11,928 bases of DNA from an uncultured Dialister sp. (GCF_900765565.1 NZ_CAAFRZ010000256.1:1-11928); one strand, 5' to 3'; positions 6,342-11,820 are shown, counted from the first letter of the stretch. Program-made: numbers and translations. The notes: generated by a model from the letters alone, not told the origin.

Positions 6342-6567
6342 CGTCATTTCGAGCGAAGGCAGCATGCTAAGTGACGATGCAGCTAAGAATCGCTACAGCT
6401 ACGATGAGTCGAGAAATCTCCCAGAAATATGGGGATACAGAGCTTTTCAACCGCTATCGGCGTTGTAAGATCGTCAGCGGCATTTTTCTGCGAGATCTCT
6501 CGACTCTCTCTCACATTCTATTTTTATGTTTTGTGTCATTACGATGCTTCCACCGCTCGAGATGACG
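6342..6567. repeat. TCGAG inverted-repeat element (module F), copy 1
   Basis: The left end CGTCATTTCGAGCG...GCAT is mirrored by ATGC...CGCTCGAGATGACG on the right. An inner pair, GAGTCGAGAAATCTC (about 6406-6420) and GAGATCTCTCGACTC, forms a second stem. The whole is an imperfect palindrome of about 226 bp without coding sequence. A broader pair, TGTGTCATTTCAA (6266) and TTGAAATGGTGACA (about 6589-6602), encloses it and hints at a larger inserted unit. Between this unit and the glycerate kinase stop codon only tail module T is recognisable. Confidence 0.65.
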
Positions 6568-6651
6568 GTGTACCGGTAGCGCCACCAATTGAAATGGTGA
6601 CAGAGCCGCTGTTGGCCCAGCCACCAGATATCAGTCACTAGCCACTTTCCT

Positions 6652-6690
6652 GCCGCCAAGCCGCTGGGCCTCAACTCTCAAATCTTTCCT
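6652..6690. repeat. Tail module T overlapping the end of glycerate kinase
   Basis: GCCGCCAAGCCGCTGG is followed by GCCTCAACTCTCAAATCTTT. The stop codon of the glycerate kinase gene (TCA at 6671-6673 on this strand) and its last five or six codons lie inside the repeat, so the protein end KERFES is written by repeat sequence. Compare 9690-9729 and 9935-9974. Confidence 0.7.
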
Positions 6691-7795
6691 TTAAGAACCG
6701 CTCTGCCGCATTCCGGTACCAGGCTTTCGGCTCCTTCATGGATTTCTGGATATCCTCCCCTTCTGCTGCCGGAAGGACCGCCGCAGCCCCCAGGGAAAGG
6801 AGGCTCTCCCATCCTTCTCCCAAAGATCCGGAGAGGACGACACAGGGAACCCCCTTCTTTTTGCAGTGGGCCGCAATACGGCCCGTAATCTTTCCTTCTC
6901 CGCTCTGGCCATCGGTCCTCCCTTCCCCGGTGATGACCAGGTCCGCCGTTTCCAGACGCCGGTCGAAACGGGCAAGTTCCAGTACCTTTTCTGCCCCGGA
7001 AGCCATGGTGCCATGGAGGAAAAGGAGCAGCGCCGCTCCCAGGCCACCCGCCGCACCGCCGCCGGAAAGGCACTCCAGGTCCCTGCCAAATGTCCTCTCC
7101 AGTACCCCTCTGTAGTGGACCATGCCTGCTTCCAATGCCTCCACCATGGCCGGGTCTGCCCCTTTCTGGGGTCCAAAGACCCGGGCAGCGCCCCGGTTTC
7201 CGCAGAGGGGATTCGTCACGTCCCCCAGGATGGTGAGGTCCAAATTTTTCACGCCTTCATGGATACCGGACAGGTCTATGGTCTCTACCTTTCCCAGGGA
7301 CGATCCCCGGCCCGGGAGTGGGTTTCCATCCCTATCCGGAAACCGGACGCCAAGGGCTTCCATGGCTCCCATGCCGCCATCGCAGGTAGCACTGCCGCCG
7401 ATGCCCATGTAAATGTGCCGGTCTCCCCGGTCTAAAGCGCGGGCCATCATTTCGCCGGTACCGAAGGTGGAGGTAAGCCAGGGATTTCTCTTCTCCTCCG
7501 GCACCAGGAGAAGACCCGAAGCCTCCGCCATCTCCATCACCGCCCTGCCGCCGGGAAGGCGAAGGGACCTGGCCCATACCAGCTCCCCCAGGGGGTCGGT
7601 CACAAGGTCCATTACCGGCTCTCCACCTGCAGCCGCCGCCAGGGCATCTACGGTCCCCTCGCCGCCATCGGCCATGGGAACCACTTCTGTCTCCCACTGG
7701 GGATAGAGAGAAAGCACCGCTTCCTCCAGAATATGTCCTGCTTCCAGGGAGGAAAGGGTGCCTTTAAAAGAATCGGGGGCTAAGAGAATGCGCAT
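6671..7795 (-). CDS. glxK: Glycerate kinase (GarK/GlxK family)
   Basis: This cytosolic kinase of 374 residues phosphorylates D-glycerate with ATP. Members of this family usually give 2-phosphoglycerate, linking glyoxylate, tartronate or serine breakdown to glycolysis. Family signatures are LAPDSFKGTLSS at the N-terminus (5-16), MADGGEGTVDAL (41-52), GIGGSATCDGGMGAMEALG (131-149), the glycine-rich GGGAAGGLGAAL (245-256) and ITGEGRTDGQ (288-297). Length is normal. The ribosome site AGGTGATCC, complementary to the usual 16S 3' end, lies almost against the ATG. A 109-base G-free leader precedes it in the mRNA. The last residues are encoded within a dispersed repeat. The nearest upstream gene, an Lrp-type regulator in the same direction, is 391 bases away. 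No pathway partner is in the window, so the substrate source is unknown. Confidence 0.93.
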   Translation of the reverse strand: MRILLAPDSFKGTLSSLEAGHILEEAVLSLYPQWETEVVPMADGGEGTVDALAAAAGGEPVMDLVTDPLGELVWARSLRLPGGRAVMEMAEASGLLLVPEEKRNPWLTSTFGTGEMMARALDRGDRHIYMGIGGSATCDGGMGAMEALGVRFPDRDGNPLPGRGSSLGKVETIDLSGIHEGVKNLDLTILGDVTNPLCGNRGAARVFGPQKGADPAMVEALEAGMVHYRGVLERTFGRDLECLSGGGAAGGLGAALLLFLHGTMASGAEKVLELARFDRRLETADLVITGEGRTDGQSGEGKITGRIAAHCKKKGVPCVVLSGSLGEGWESLLSLGAAAVLPAAEGEDIQKSMKEPKAWYRNAAERFLKERFES

Positions 7796-7804
7796 AGGAT
7801 CACC

Positions 7805-7913
7805 TGGGTGAAATAGTGGGTTAGTGGGTTGGTGGGTTGGTGGGTTGGTGAGTTAGTGAGTTAGTGGAATAGTGAGTTAGTGGATTGGTGGATTGAAAGG
7901 ATTAGTATGGTTA
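7805..7913. repeat. C-free tandem-repeat tract (module S) upstream of glycerate kinase
   Basis: The plus strand contains no C for 109 bases. It is built from GTGGGTTA, GTGGGTTG, GTGAGTTA and GTGGATTG units of eight bases. In the glycerate kinase mRNA this is a leader with no G that ends at the ribosome site. Position and composition mirror the tract upstream of queD. Confidence 0.8.
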
Positions 7914-7983
7914 CGGGTAGAGGCACGAGCCTTGAGCCTTCAGCATTGTGCCTTGAGCTGGACAGCCGCTTCGCGGCGGATTT
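7906..7983. repeat. CCTTGAGCC block (module G), copy 3
   Basis: TATGGTTACGGGTAGAGGC is followed by CCTTGAGCC, CCTTCAGC, CCTTGTGCC and CCTTGAGC words, then TGGACA and the mini-hairpin GCCGC-TTC-GCGGC. It runs directly into palindrome copy D. The closing words match copy 1 almost exactly (GAGCTGGACAGCCGCT). Confidence 0.65.
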
Positions 7984-8170
7984 GCATGCTGACGGGTAGA
8001 GCCATTTATGCGGGAGCTTCTAGCTTCTAGCGGCCAGGAAAGCTGGTCCGCCTGCGGCGCTTTCCGCCAGATATCTCCGTCGGTCATTCGTGCCGTAGGC
8101 TGTAGAGGTTTCCTGGTAGCTGGCAGCTAGAAGCTAGCAGCCCCATGCTGGTGACTCTACCCGTAAGCAC
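7984..8170. repeat. Palindrome module P, copy D
   Basis: A ~187-bp imperfect inverted repeat from GCATGCTGACGGGTAGAG to CTCTACCCGTAAGCAC. These outer ends are complementary to each other even though they differ from copy B, so they have co-varied. The left arm has AGCTTCTAGCTTCTAGC and AGGAAAGCTGG; the right arm has TTTCCTGGTAGC and CTAGAAGCTAGCAGCCCC. The core is TCTCCGTCGGTCATTC then GTGCCGTAGGC. It lies between the Lrp and glycerate kinase genes. Confidence 0.8.
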
Positions 8171-8186
8171 CGCCTCAAACCTTTCT

Positions 8187-8630
8187 TTATTCATCTACCG
8201 GATGGATACCATGAATTTCCCGGAGCACCGGATACATACGGCAGCTGCCGAAAGAGGCGAGCTCCTTTTGGAAAGAATCCCGGGATTCTTCGCTGTTGAA
8301 ATGGGCATCGATGAAGACCGCCGCTTCCGTCTCGTAGCAGTGAAGGATATGGTACTCCGTGGTATGGACGAAGCGATAGAAATCGTCCTCCTTATCCTTT
8401 TCCAGGTGCAGCAGGAAGACCCCATGCACCGTGTAGCCAAAGACCGGGCAGTTCACGTTCACCGTGTACCGTTCCACCACCCCCAGGTCCTGGAGCCGTT
8501 CGATGCGGTTCTTCGCCGCCTGCCCTGTGAGGAAAACCTTCTTTCCCAGTTCCGTCATGGAAATGCGGCTGTTCTTCTTCAGTTCATTAATGATCTTCTT
8601 GTCTGTTTCATCCAGGGTCTTCGTATTCAT
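8187..8630 (-). CDS. Lrp/AsnC-family transcriptional regulator
   Basis: A 147-residue DNA-binding protein with an AsnC-type winged helix-turn-helix at about 5-60 (LDETDKKIINELKKNSRISMTELGKK...AAKNRIERLQDLGVVERY) and a RAM-type ligand-sensing domain at about 65-140. Family members form dimers to octamers and respond to amino acids. The RAM segment is unusual: HCYETEAAVFIDAHF stands where the turn often reads VTGxxD, so effector binding may differ. The start is the ATG at 8630, with AGGAGG six bases upstream, rather than the 25-codon extension. A TATAAT promoter lies close by. The gene precedes glycerate kinase on the same strand, which makes that gene a possible target, but no operator was identified. 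The stop codon lies next to a CCTCAAACCTTTCTT word like tail module T. Confidence 0.9.
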   Translation of the reverse strand: MNTKTLDETDKKIINELKKNSRISMTELGKKVFLTGQAAKNRIERLQDLGVVERYTVNVNCPVFGYTVHGVFLLHLEKDKEDDFYRFVHTTEYHILHCYETEAAVFIDAHFNSEESRDSFQKELASFGSCRMYPVLREIHGIHPVDE

Positions 8631-8664
8631 GGGGCTCCTCCTTTGGCATACGGTAGTTTTATTC

Positions 8665-8693
8665 ATTATACCATTGAGAAAAGAGCAAGTCAT
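8665..8693 (-). promoter_or_regulatory. Promoter of the Lrp-type gene
   Basis: On the minus strand the -35 box is ATGACT (8693-8688), then 17 bases, then a perfect TATAAT (8670-8665). The implied leader is about 28 bases long and carries AAAGGAGG just before the start codon. There is no room for a complex leader control. Confidence 0.7.
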
Positions 8694-8701
8694 ACGGTTT
8701 A

Positions 8702-8901
8702 GCATGCTGATGGATGGAGAGCCATTCGTGCGGGGGCTTTTAGCTGCCAGCTGCTGGCAGCCAGGAAAGCCGGTCCGCCTGCGGCGATTTCCAATTCACC
8801 TTTCCATCAGTCATTCATGCCGTAGGCTATAGAGCTTTCCTAAAAGCTGGCAGCTAGAAGCTAGCAGCCCCCGCACGAATGATGCTGCCCGGCAGCCGCA
8901 T
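8702..8901. repeat. Palindrome module P, copy E (best preserved arms)
   Basis: A ~200-bp inverted repeat between the two divergent promoters of the Lrp-type gene and hicB. CATTCGTGCGGGGGCT (8723-8738) is perfectly complementary to AGCCCCCGCACGAATG (8866-8881). Further inward, GCCAGGAAAGC faces GCTTTCC, and GCCTGCGGC faces GCCGTAGGC with one G-T pair. The core is TTTCCATCAGTCATTC then ATGCCGTAGGC. It fills nearly the whole intergenic space. Confidence 0.82.
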
Positions 8902-8942
8902 CCCAAAATGTCAAATTCCCTTCAATTTCCTGTAAATTTATC

Positions 8943-8970
8943 TTGGCAGGAGAGGGCAAAATGGTATAAA
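8943..8970 (+). promoter_or_regulatory. Promoter of the hicB-like gene
   Basis: TTGGCA (8943-8948), 16 bases, then TATAAA (8965-8970), giving a leader of roughly 48 bases before the ATG at 9026. It is the only plus-strand promoter in the window with a matching gene. Confidence 0.68.
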
Positions 8971-9025
8971 ATAAAAGTGACCAAGTTTTTATGAGGAATC
9001 AAGTGCAGTGGAAAGGGGGGAAACG

Positions 9026-9406
9026 ATGAAATATTTCTATCCCGCCGTATTTTCGCATGACGCTGAAAAAGGAACCTTTTCCGCTGTATTCCCGGACATC
9101 CCCGGATGCCAGGCCTTTGGCCGCTCCATGGATGAGACTGCCACAAAGGCCCGGGCAGCCATGGCTGCTTCCCTTCGAGAAATGGAAGAAAAGGAAATCC
9201 CCTTTCCCATGGCCTCCGACGAGAGACTGCTCCAGCGCCGCTGCCGGAATGCCAAAGTCTGTGTCATCCTTGTAGACATGGACAGTTACCGCGCTTTCTG
9301 CGCCTATAAAGTAAAACATGCCGATGCCAAATCCGCCGAATGGGCTGCTTCTGCCAGAAAAGGCAGGAAAGCAGGAATCCTGGCCAGGGTATTCGGGCTG
9401 AGATAA
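9026..9406 (+). CDS. HicB-like antitoxin-family protein (orphan)
   Basis: A 126-residue protein whose first ~65 residues fit the HicB antitoxin fold: YPAVFSHDAEKGTFSAVFPDIPGCQAFG, then SMDETATKARAAMAASLREMEEKEIPFPMAS. The middle (VCVILVDMDSYRAF, about 78-91) also fits HicB. The end (92-126) is basic and Ala-rich and lacks the recognisable ribbon-helix-helix or HTH DNA-binding domain that usually follows. The start at 9026 has AAAGGGGGG five bases upstream; an in-frame ATG six codons earlier lacks such a site. No HicA-like toxin of about 60 residues lies on either side: upstream is a promoter and palindrome, downstream a terminator. It may be a solitary regulator, a decayed antitoxin or a protein with another role. 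The HicB-like fold is well supported; function is uncertain. Confidence 0.8.
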   Translation: MKYFYPAVFSHDAEKGTFSAVFPDIPGCQAFGRSMDETATKARAAMAASLREMEEKEIPFPMASDERLLQRRCRNAKVCVILVDMDSYRAFCAYKVKHADAKSAEWAASARKGRKAGILARVFGLR

Positions 9407-9412
9407 ATAGAT

Positions 9413-9447
9413 AAAAAAGAGCTATGCAAGATTGCATAGCTCTTTTT
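9413..9447 (+). terminator. Intrinsic terminator after the hicB-like gene
   Basis: GAGCTATGCAA (9419-9429) pairs perfectly with TTGCATAGCTC (9432-9442) and is followed by TTTTT. Six A's precede the stem, so the mirror image works on the minus strand too. It begins seven bases after the hicB stop codon. It is also the first good terminator beyond mnmA on the other strand, though about 545 bases away. Confidence 0.92.
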
Positions 9448-9500
9448 GTGTGGTTTATGTCCATCTGATGGCCCATCGGATGTATGGGGCCAAAGGTGGT

Positions 9501-9563
9501 AAATCAGGAATCAGGAATGGTGGTGCGGCGCACAAATCAAACAGCACCGCGGATTATATAATT
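9501..9563. repeat. Modules S (short) and H, copy 3
   Basis: Two TCAGGAA units lead into GGTGGTGCGGCGCACAAAT and the partner AGCACCGCGG, then the AT-rich ATTATATAATTTC. The stem GCGGCGC (9525-9531) faces GCACCGC (9544-9550) with one mismatch. From here to 9640 there are only CCTTGAGCC-like words and a CCGCC-GAA-GGCGG mini-hairpin. Confidence 0.65.
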
Positions 9564-9640
9564 TCTTCCTTGAGCCCAAGCAGCAGCCTTTGCCTTGGCG
9601 TCAGGCCATAGCCATGTCCGCAGGACACAGCCCCCGCCGA

Positions 9641-9729
9641 AGGCGGATCCGGTCTGACGTCTGACTGCCTGAGCGTCTGATGCCTCATCGGCGGCAAAGC
9701 CGCGGGACTTCAACTCTCAAATCTTTCTT
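9641..9729. repeat. 89-bp direct repeat, left copy
   Basis: It starts AGGCGGATCCGGTCTGACG, continues with GTCTGA words, and ends with the mini-hairpin GCGGC-AAA-GCCGC and the tail GGGACTTCAACTCTCAAATC. It matches 9886-9974 with about eight differences in 89 positions and no gaps. The shared right half is tail module T. A more diverged copy lies at 11668-11740. Confidence 0.8.
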
Positions 9730-9731
9730 GA

Positions 9732-9841
9732 ATCCCCCGTCACGGCCAATTATCAGGGAGATCTCTCGACTCATCGAAGCTGTAGCAGCTTTTGCCGGTA
9801 GAGTCAATCGGCATTTTCACACCGCTCGAGATGACGGGGAT
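9732..9841. repeat. TCGAG inverted-repeat element (module F), copy 2
   Basis: ATCCCCCGTCA at the left end is mirrored by TGACGGGGAT at the right. Inside are GAGATCTCTCGACTCATCG and CACCGCTCGAGATGACG, the same words as in the right half of copy 1 (6342-6567). The element is about 110 bp, so half the length of copy 1. It sits between two 89-bp direct repeats. Confidence 0.65.
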
Positions 9842-9885
9842 GGATAGGCTCAAATAGAGTAGTGAAACCGCTGGTGGGAGGCCCC

Positions 9886-9974
9886 AGGCGGATCCGGTCT
9901 GACGTCTGACTGTCTGATCGTCTGATATCTCATCGGCGGCAAAGCCGCGGGACCTCAAATCTCAACTCTTTCTC
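9886..9974. repeat. 89-bp direct repeat, right copy, beside the mnmA stop codon
   Basis: Same unit as 9641-9729, with the tail GGGACCTCAAATCTCAACTC. It ends 17 bases from the mnmA stop codon. Both copies face the same way, so recombination between them would remove the module F element and about 245 bp in total. Confidence 0.8.
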
Positions 9975-9991
9975 GCCGAATGCCGATTTCC

Positions 9992-11050
9992 TTACAGCGC
10001 CCTCAGGATGGTGCCTCCGCCGATAAGGCGGTCGTCATCGTAGAATACCACGGACTGGCCGGTGGTGATGGCCCGCTGGGGCTCATCGAATTTCACCACC
10101 GCCCGGCCATTCTTTTCCAGGGTCACCGTGCAGTCGTGGACCCGGATACCGTAGCGGATCTTCGCCTGGCACCGGAATTCTTCTGCTGGCGCCACGTCGT
10201 CGGTGAAATGAAGTTCATCTGCCAGGAGCCGGGTGCGGAAGAGGTCCTCATTTTCTCCCACCACCACCTGGTTCTTGTCAGGCCGCAGGGCCGTCACGTA
10301 GAGAGGAGTCCTGGCTGCAATGCCCAGGCCCTTCCGCTGGCCGATGGTGTAGTAGGGAATGCCCCGGTGATGGCCCAGAACCCGTCCTTTTTTATCCACA
10401 ATATCACCGGGCTTGAATGCCTCAGGCGCATGGTTCTGCAGGAATTCCACGTAAGACTTCTCGCTGGTCAGGAAACAGATATCCTGGGACTCCGCCTTAT
10501 TATAGGTAGGAAGTCCTTTGTCTTTGGAAATCCGACGGGTGTCTTTCTTGAAAGTCCGGCCCAGAGGGAAAATGATGTGGGCCAGCTGGTCCTGGGTGAG
10601 GTGGTACATCATGTAGGACTGGTCCTTCCCCAGGTCGATACCCTTGTGGACTTCGAATTTCTGGCGCTCCGGATTGTAGACAATCCTTGCATAATGGCCG
10701 GTGGAGAAATAGGGAGCATCGAAGGCTTTCCGCACTTCATCATAGAAGAGGCCGAATTTCACCTTGAAATCACACATCATGCAGGGATTCGGCGTCATGC
10801 CCTTCGTGTAGGCATCGATGAAATAGGAGAGCACGAATTTCTGGTACGCCTCCCGCACGTCGATGACCTTGAAGGGGATGCCGATGAACTCCGCCATGGC
10901 CCGGGCCCCTTCGATTTCCTCGTCCTGCCCGTCGAACTGGTACATGGTGGCTCCATAGACGTCATAGCCCTGGTCCAGGAGCAGCCGCGCCGTAAGGGTG
11001 CTGTCCACGCCGCCGGACATGGCGACCACCACTTTTTTCTTTTCTGTCAT
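9992..11050 (-). CDS. mnmA: tRNA 2-thiouridylase MnmA
   Basis: This cytosolic enzyme of 352 residues adds sulfur to C2 of wobble uridine 34 in tRNAs for Lys, Glu and Gln, using ATP and a sulfur relay. The PP-loop AMSGGVDST stands at 10-18. Cys93 in NPCMMC corresponds to the catalytic nucleophile and Cys192 in ESQDICF to the second catalytic cysteine. STGHYAR (117-122), GKDQSYMMYHL (141-151), and IGQRKGLGI (236-244) are characteristic. It differs from typical MnmA in two ways: the stretch after the PP-loop (YQFDGQDEEIEGAR) lacks the usual Cys-Ser-containing insert, and CMMCDF replaces the common CxxCN. It may therefore be a lineage-specific variant or a paralogue. AAAGGA lies six or seven bases before the ATG. 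The gene looks monocistronic. Confidence 0.93.
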   Translation of the reverse strand: MTEKKKVVVAMSGGVDSTLTARLLLDQGYDVYGATMYQFDGQDEEIEGARAMAEFIGIPFKVIDVREAYQKFVLSYFIDAYTKGMTPNPCMMCDFKVKFGLFYDEVRKAFDAPYFSTGHYARIVYNPERQKFEVHKGIDLGKDQSYMMYHLTQDQLAHIIFPLGRTFKKDTRRISKDKGLPTYNKAESQDICFLTSEKSYVEFLQNHAPEAFKPGDIVDKKGRVLGHHRGIPYYTIGQRKGLGIAARTPLYVTALRPDKNQVVVGENEDLFRTRLLADELHFTDDVAPAEEFRCQAKIRYGIRVHDCTVTLEKNGRAVVKFDEPQRAITTGQSVVFYDDDRLIGGGTILRAL

Positions 11051-11063
11051 ACACTATCCTTTC

Positions 11064-11078
11064 TGCGGAAAATCCGCA
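11064..11078 (-). promoter_or_regulatory. Hairpin next to the mnmA ribosome site
   Basis: TGCGGA and TCCGCA form a perfect six-base stem around a three-base loop. On the mRNA it ends two bases before the AAAGGA ribosome site. The rest of the ~95-base leader has several CGGGA, CGGATTT and TTCCCGG words that could pair. It resembles no riboswitch or T-box class I can name. It may simply shield the leader. Confidence 0.4.
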
Positions 11079-11153
11079 TAAACCATCATTCCGGGAAATC
11101 CGAAAAAGCCGAAAATCCCGACATCGGAGTGAAAGTCCGAAGGATGCTTATAC

Positions 11154-11162
11154 ATTATATCA
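11154..11162 (-). promoter_or_regulatory. Extended -10 promoter of mnmA
   Basis: On the minus strand this reads TGATATAAT, a TGn extended -10 with a perfect TATAAT. The -35 region is poor (TTCTAT at 17 bases). The implied 5' leader is about 97 bases. Confidence 0.62.
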
Positions 11163-11227
11163 TTACGGCGCAATAGATAGAATGATTTTGATGTAAATCG
11201 CGCTGGTGGATAGCATCAATCGCAGAG

Positions 11228-11312
11228 GGGATGTCAGTGAGGAGGGCGGAGTGAGGAGTGAGGAGTGGCGGTGCGGCGCATCAAAATTATAGAGCGCCGC
11301 AGAGTATATATT
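11228..11312. repeat. Modules S and H, copy 4
   Basis: GAGGAGGGCGGAGTGAGGA units lead into GTGCGGCGCATCAAAATTAT and AGCGCCGC, followed by AGAGTATATATTCC. The stem GCGGCGC (11273-11279) pairs perfectly with GCGCCGC (11294-11300). It lies upstream of the mnmA promoter, as copy 2 lies upstream of the queC promoter. Confidence 0.7.
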
Positions 11313-11349
11313 CCCCCTTCTTGATCCGGTCAGACTCCTGCGGGGAAAA

Positions 11350-11403
11350 AGAAAGATTTGAGAATTGAGTGAAGAGAATTAAGGTCCCGCGGCTATGCCG
11401 CAG
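11350..11403. repeat. Tail module T, inverted copy
   Basis: GAAAGATTTGAGAATTGAG, then GAGAATTAAGGTCCCGCGGC, is the reverse complement of the tail module and ends in the mini-hairpin GCGGC-TAT-GCCGC. It is the only copy in this orientation, and no gene end is visible beside it. Confidence 0.62.
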
Positions 11404-11632
11404 GAATACCGCCTGCGGCGCTATGTGGCTGAGTATGCGTAGAACGTATGGGAGCCTTTAGCCGGTCAGCGGCTTCGCCGCCAATGTACCCCTCATGGCT
11501 GGATTGCAAAAGGAAGGCGCCTCATGCGGGGGCAATTGCACGCTTTACGGTTAGAGACTTCAGGATTCCAACTGCCGCAAAGACGCAAGGCCCCAGCTTT
11601 CTTCGCTCCATGTTACTCTGTCCCTGATCATG
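11404..11632. other. Non-coding stretch with scattered repeat fragments
   Basis: No gene or RNA gene is recognised. Visible pieces are a CGCC-TGC-GGCG hairpin (about 11411), GCGGC-TTC-GCCGC (about 11469), AAAGGAAGGCGCCTCATGCG (shared in part with 11832) and GCTTTACGGTTAGAGAC, which matches the start of module G. Confidence 0.45.
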
Positions 11633-11820
11633 CAGGTCCTCGGAGAAGGGCCGCGGCAAAGCCGCTGGTCCGGTCCGACGTCTGCCGTCTGATTGTCTGA
11701 CGTCTTACCTGCGATAAAGCCGCTGGATTCTATCTCTTTATGCGATGCGGTGCGTTTCCTCTGCTTCGCAGATTCTGCCTCTTCGAGGCAGATCCATCCC
11801 CTGCCCTTCGGGCTGCCGCC
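11633..11820. repeat. Mini-hairpin array, right copy (module M) with a third GTCTGA block
   Basis: It repeats the left-edge array: CAGGTCCTCGGAGAAGGGCC and GCGGC-AAA-GCCGC at the start, and from 11757 CTCTGC-TTCG-GCAGA, CTGCCTC-TTCG-GAGGCAG, GATCCATCCCCTGCCC and a GCCC-TTC-GGGC hairpin. The paired stem letters differ from 1-125 while the hairpins are kept: GCCTC/GAGGC is flanked by CC/GG there and T/A here. Between the halves lies a diverged copy of the 9641 repeat (11668-11740). The open frame across this region is repeat sequence without a ribosome site and is not called. Confidence 0.68.

Noticed and set aside
6371..6674. Small open frames in the spacer upstream of glycerate kinase
   Set aside because: They consist of inverted-repeat sequence, lack ribosome sites and resemble no protein family.
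8902..9025. A hicA toxin gene upstream of the HicB-like gene
   Set aside because: The interval holds only the promoter and ribosome site. No frame of about 60 codons exists on either strand in the expected position.
11051..11153. T-box or known riboswitch in the mnmA leader
   Set aside because: No T-box GGUGG/ACCGCG element or other aptamer signature was found. Only short hairpins are visible.
9980..11176. A 398-codon plus-strand frame opposite mnmA
   Set aside because: It is the antisense shadow of MnmA, which has all its catalytic motifs in the minus frame.
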